Assembly (NCBI RefSeq): GCF_021228235.1
Contig: NZ_JAJQRG010000005.1
Location: 281,829 to 345,828, forward strand
Reading direction: 5' to 3'
Source of the DNA: Pseudophaeobacter flagellatus
Lineage (GTDB): Bacteria; Pseudomonadota; Alphaproteobacteria; Rhodobacterales; Rhodobacteraceae
DNA length: 64,000 nt
Part shown: piece after piece, positions 62,100 through 64,000 of the stretch
Layout of the letters: every line of letters starts with the position of its first letter
Position numbering within the stretch: the stretch's first letter is position 1
Position numbers and translations under genes: made by a program
Notes under the pieces: generated by a model
Seen by the model: the letters and a program-made list of their open reading frames with translations, nothing else
What the model was told of the DNA's origin: nothing
The model's database searches: none

Positions 62100-62289
62100 G
62101 GCGGTTATGCCGCCGCCCCAAGTGTCGGCCGATCTGCTGCAGCCCTGCGCTGGATACACCGGGCCAGTGCCGCAATCCGAAGGCCAGATCTCGGATGCTC
62201 TGATTGCCGAGGCGCGCGGGCGGACCTGCGCCAATGGAAGGCTGGCAGCTGTGGCCGAGGTATTGGCCCTGCCAATTCTTGAAGACTGA
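62038..62289 (+). CDS. Rz1-like outer-membrane spanin lipoprotein
   Basis: An 83-residue lipoprotein with signal MRLYHLCLPLLLSAC (lipobox LSAC, Cys15) and a short mature part (PQVSADLLQPCAGYTGPVPQSEGQIS). Its start lies inside the coil-encoding end of the upstream frame in another reading phase, as Rz1 sits in Rz. It is too short for most gene callers but has a clear start and lipobox. Confidence 0.75.
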   Translation: MRLYHLCLPLLLSACSQSASEAVMPPPQVSADLLQPCAGYTGPVPQSEGQISDALIAEARGRTCANGRLAAVAEVLALPILED

Positions 62290-62629
62290 TCCCTCCGCGC
62301 CCTAGCGGGGGGATCGGGTGCGCTATGATCTCATTACCGGACAGGTACACCGGACCTTCTTTTAAGGGGCTCGTCGCCGCGGTACAGCTGCACAGAAACG
62401 GACATCGACAAAGGTGTGCAGTAATTTCAGTGTGCCGAGGTCTGCTATGCGGATTTTCAAGCTTCGCTGCGACTAAACCAACCGCCGCTAACTTATATGC
62501 AGAAAATCCGGCCTTCATATCTCAGCCCCTATGGGGCCGAGATCTTGCTTTACTCCCCGCGCTGCATTGACCGGGCAATCGCTCGGGCACACAAAGCAAC
62601 CTTACATAGGTTCAGGTATTGCAGGTGAA
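62290..62629. other. Gap between the lysis genes and the autotransporter gene
   Basis: About 340 bases with no credible gene. A short hairpin (CTCCGC / GCGGGG) follows the Rz1 stop. A second attachment sequence from the tRNA-His end was not found by eye. Confidence 0.45.
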
Positions 62630-64000
62630 TCAGAACTGCATTTCATAGCCCAAGCTCACCCCAAAGCTTTCAAAGCCACTGGCGCCGATCCCGTCATAGA
62701 AGGTAGCGGCGTTGAACTTTCGGGTGGAAGACAACACGCGGTTCACCTCCAACTCAACCCGCATGCGGCCCCCTTCGTAATCGGGGGAAATCGTAGAGGC
62801 AAAACCGTTCCCTCCGGTATGCGACCATATGCCGGACACACCGCCCAAAAGCTCGAGTTCACCAGAGGTAACAGGTATCTCTCGTTTGAAATCCAGCCCG
62901 ATTTCGATCTGCCCAAGGTTGATGCCCTGTCCGGGGATCGTGTTGCCCAGACTGTCGACATAGCTGTGCTGGTCGTCCGAAACATAGGAGGCATCGAAGA
63001 ACGGATACAATGTTGTGGTCGGCCCGTAGGCATACTCCCCCGTCACCTTGAATTGTGCTAACACGCGCGTGGTGTCGAAGTCGTCTTCGTAGGTTCCGAA
63101 AGGAGAGATCGTGTTGCTGGTCTCACCATACAGAAGCCGCCCTTCGAAAAACACTGGCTGCTCGGCGCTTTTGGCGACGAAATAGGGGCCGACCATCCAA
63201 CCTGTCCCGTCGATCGAGGCCACGCCGGTGTCTTCTGACAGATGGTCAAACTGCACCATCGCACCGATCAGAAGGTTGTCCCTTACTTTCCGGTGTGTAC
63301 CAAAAGCGCCAAACATATACCGGCTCTCGCTGGTTGTGTTCGACGACCAGGAGGTCTGTGCCTGGATCCAGACCGGATAGTCCGGATTGCTAGCAAAGTT
63401 AAACTGGCCTTGGCCACGTGTGACATTCACATCAAACCTGCCTTCTGCCTGCCCCGACAGGAACCCTGACAGGCCGGGCTGGCTACGGATCAGTTGGTTG
63501 GCACGGGTTTGCATGAACGACGCGATCAACTCCTGTGTCTGCTCTATCGTGACATCGGCAATGCTGACGGAATTCGATGCGAGGTTCCCGTTATTACCGG
63601 CATCGACAGCGGCATCCGCTGGAACAACCAGACTGACAGCTCCGCTGCCTGCTGCTGTCAGGTGCGCTTGATAGACCGCACCACTGCCTGTCAGGCTGCT
63701 GACGGTTGCGTTTGACGTATTGATGTCGGCGCTGTCAAAGCCTGTGACGTCTTCCGAGAAGGTGATTGTTACGGTGAACGATGTCAGTGCATTTACTGTA
63801 TTCGGCGCATCGGTGATGCTGACAGTCGGTGGCGTACCGTCAAAGACTGCCGTCACCTCATTCGACACTGTATTGTTGTTGCCCGCCGCATCGGTGAAGC
63901 TAACCGCCCCGACCGACAGCGCGATCTGGCCATCGGCCACGGGCGTCAATGTTGCGGTGTAGCTGGTGCCGGATCCCGTCAGCGTCGCGGTGGCATTGGT
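62630..64000 (-). CDS. Autotransporter with bacterial Ig-like repeats (C-terminal part)
   Basis: The frame is open to the window end, so only the last ~457 codons are seen. From the N-terminal side, an Ig-like repeat (FDGTPPTVSITDAPNTVNALTSFTVTITFSEDV) is followed by another with SSLTGSGAVYQAHL; the code beyond 63949 continues with TLTGSGTSYTATLTP, so more repeats lie outside. The C-terminal ~270 residues form an autotransporter-type outer-membrane barrel ending EMQF, with the terminal aromatic residue needed for barrel insertion. The protein is probably surface-exposed and adhesive. It adjoins prophage remains, so acquired DNA is possible. Confidence 0.85.
   Translation of the reverse strand, partial: TNATATLTGSGTSYTATLTPVADGQIALSVGAVSFTDAAGNNNTVSNEVTAVFDGTPPTVSITDAPNTVNALTSFTVTITFSEDVTGFDSADINTSNATVSSLTGSGAVYQAHLTAAGSGAVSLVVPADAAVDAGNNGNLASNSVSIADVTIEQTQELIASFMQTRANQLIRSQPGLSGFLSGQAEGRFDVNVTRGQGQFNFASNPDYPVWIQAQTSWSSNTTSESRYMFGAFGTHRKVRDNLLIGAMVQFDHLSEDTGVASIDGTGWMVGPYFVAKSAEQPVFFEGRLLYGETSNTISPFGTYEDDFDTTRVLAQFKVTGEYAYGPTTTLYPFFDASYVSDDQHSYVDSLGNTIPGQGINLGQIEIGLDFKREIPVTSGELELLGGVSGIWSHTGGNGFASTISPDYEGGRMRVELEVNRVLSSTRKFNAATFYDGIGASGFESFGVSLGYEMQF

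Noticed and set aside
1..64000. CRISPR array
   Set aside because: No regularly spaced short repeat of the right size was seen by eye.
1..64000. Insertion sequence or transposase
   Set aside because: No transposase-like frame with terminal inverted repeats was recognised; the only mobile remains are phage-type.

Overview
The window is a typical alphaproteobacterial chromosome segment, best matched to the Roseobacter group of the Rhodobacteraceae. It is GC-rich, and its signature genes are heterotetrameric sarcosine oxidase, a non-pyrrolysine MttB-family protein, DUF3572 and DUF6324 proteins, a ribD/ribE/ribB/ribH/nusB set, dnaG followed by rpoD, and a tRNA-His of the alphaproteobacterial kind (A73, no encoded G-1). 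Genus assignment is inference; no ribosomal RNA is present.

Layout. 1-5.3 kb: the front part of metG, an MFS transporter, a YceI protein, a rhodanese and an aldo/keto reductase. 5.6-10 kb: a carnitine catabolic locus with a divergent GlxA/AraC-type regulator, a 3-dehydrocarnitine cleavage enzyme, a carnitine dehydrogenase fused to a thioesterase, and an SDR. 10-14.4 kb: an XRE regulator, DUF2061, a desaturase, an EamA transporter, a Nudix hydrolase and DUF983. 14.6-16.8 kb: a stress module of a four-EF-hand protein, an ECF sigma factor, a small membrane protein and a CnrR-like metal sensor. 16.9-23.4 kb: a PleD-like diguanylate cyclase with degenerate receivers, DUF3572, a HAD phosphatase, an MttB-family methyltransferase, and an H-NOX/HNOBA-GGDEF operon whose H-NOX lacks the heme histidine. 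23.6-31.4 kb: two tRNA-Glu copies, recJ, glpX, hom, a small lipoprotein, a TetR regulator with its operator, a pirin and a membrane protein. 31.4-34.3 kb: three Tad-associated genes. 34.6-41.8 kb: glutamate dehydrogenase, the soxBDAG operon and a small secreted protein. 42-47.2 kb: dnaG, rpoD, DUF393 and a hypothetical. 47.3-49.3 kb: three tandem small secreted paralogues and a YjbQ protein. 49.4-59.1 kb: nrdR and the riboflavin genes, interrupted by an opposite-strand capsule block (kpsS, an OPX lipoprotein and kpsC). 59.2-62.6 kb: a small membrane protein, DUF6324, tRNA-His and the remains of a prophage inserted beside it (an integrase stub and a lysis cassette). 62.6 kb to the end: the C-terminal part of an Ig-repeat autotransporter.

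Functional links. Carnitine would be converted to glycine betaine by the cdh genes. Sarcosine, a later product of betaine demethylation, is handled by soxBDAG, and the MttB-family protein may act on a betaine-like compound. Two c-di-GMP synthases with unusual sensory parts sit within 7 kb. The least ordinary parts are the His-less H-NOX with its guanylate-cyclase-like partner, the phosphorylation-dead PleD homologue, the three tandem small secreted proteins, a terminator-like hairpin inside the start of kpsC, and the compacted phage lysis gene with an out-of-frame Rz1.
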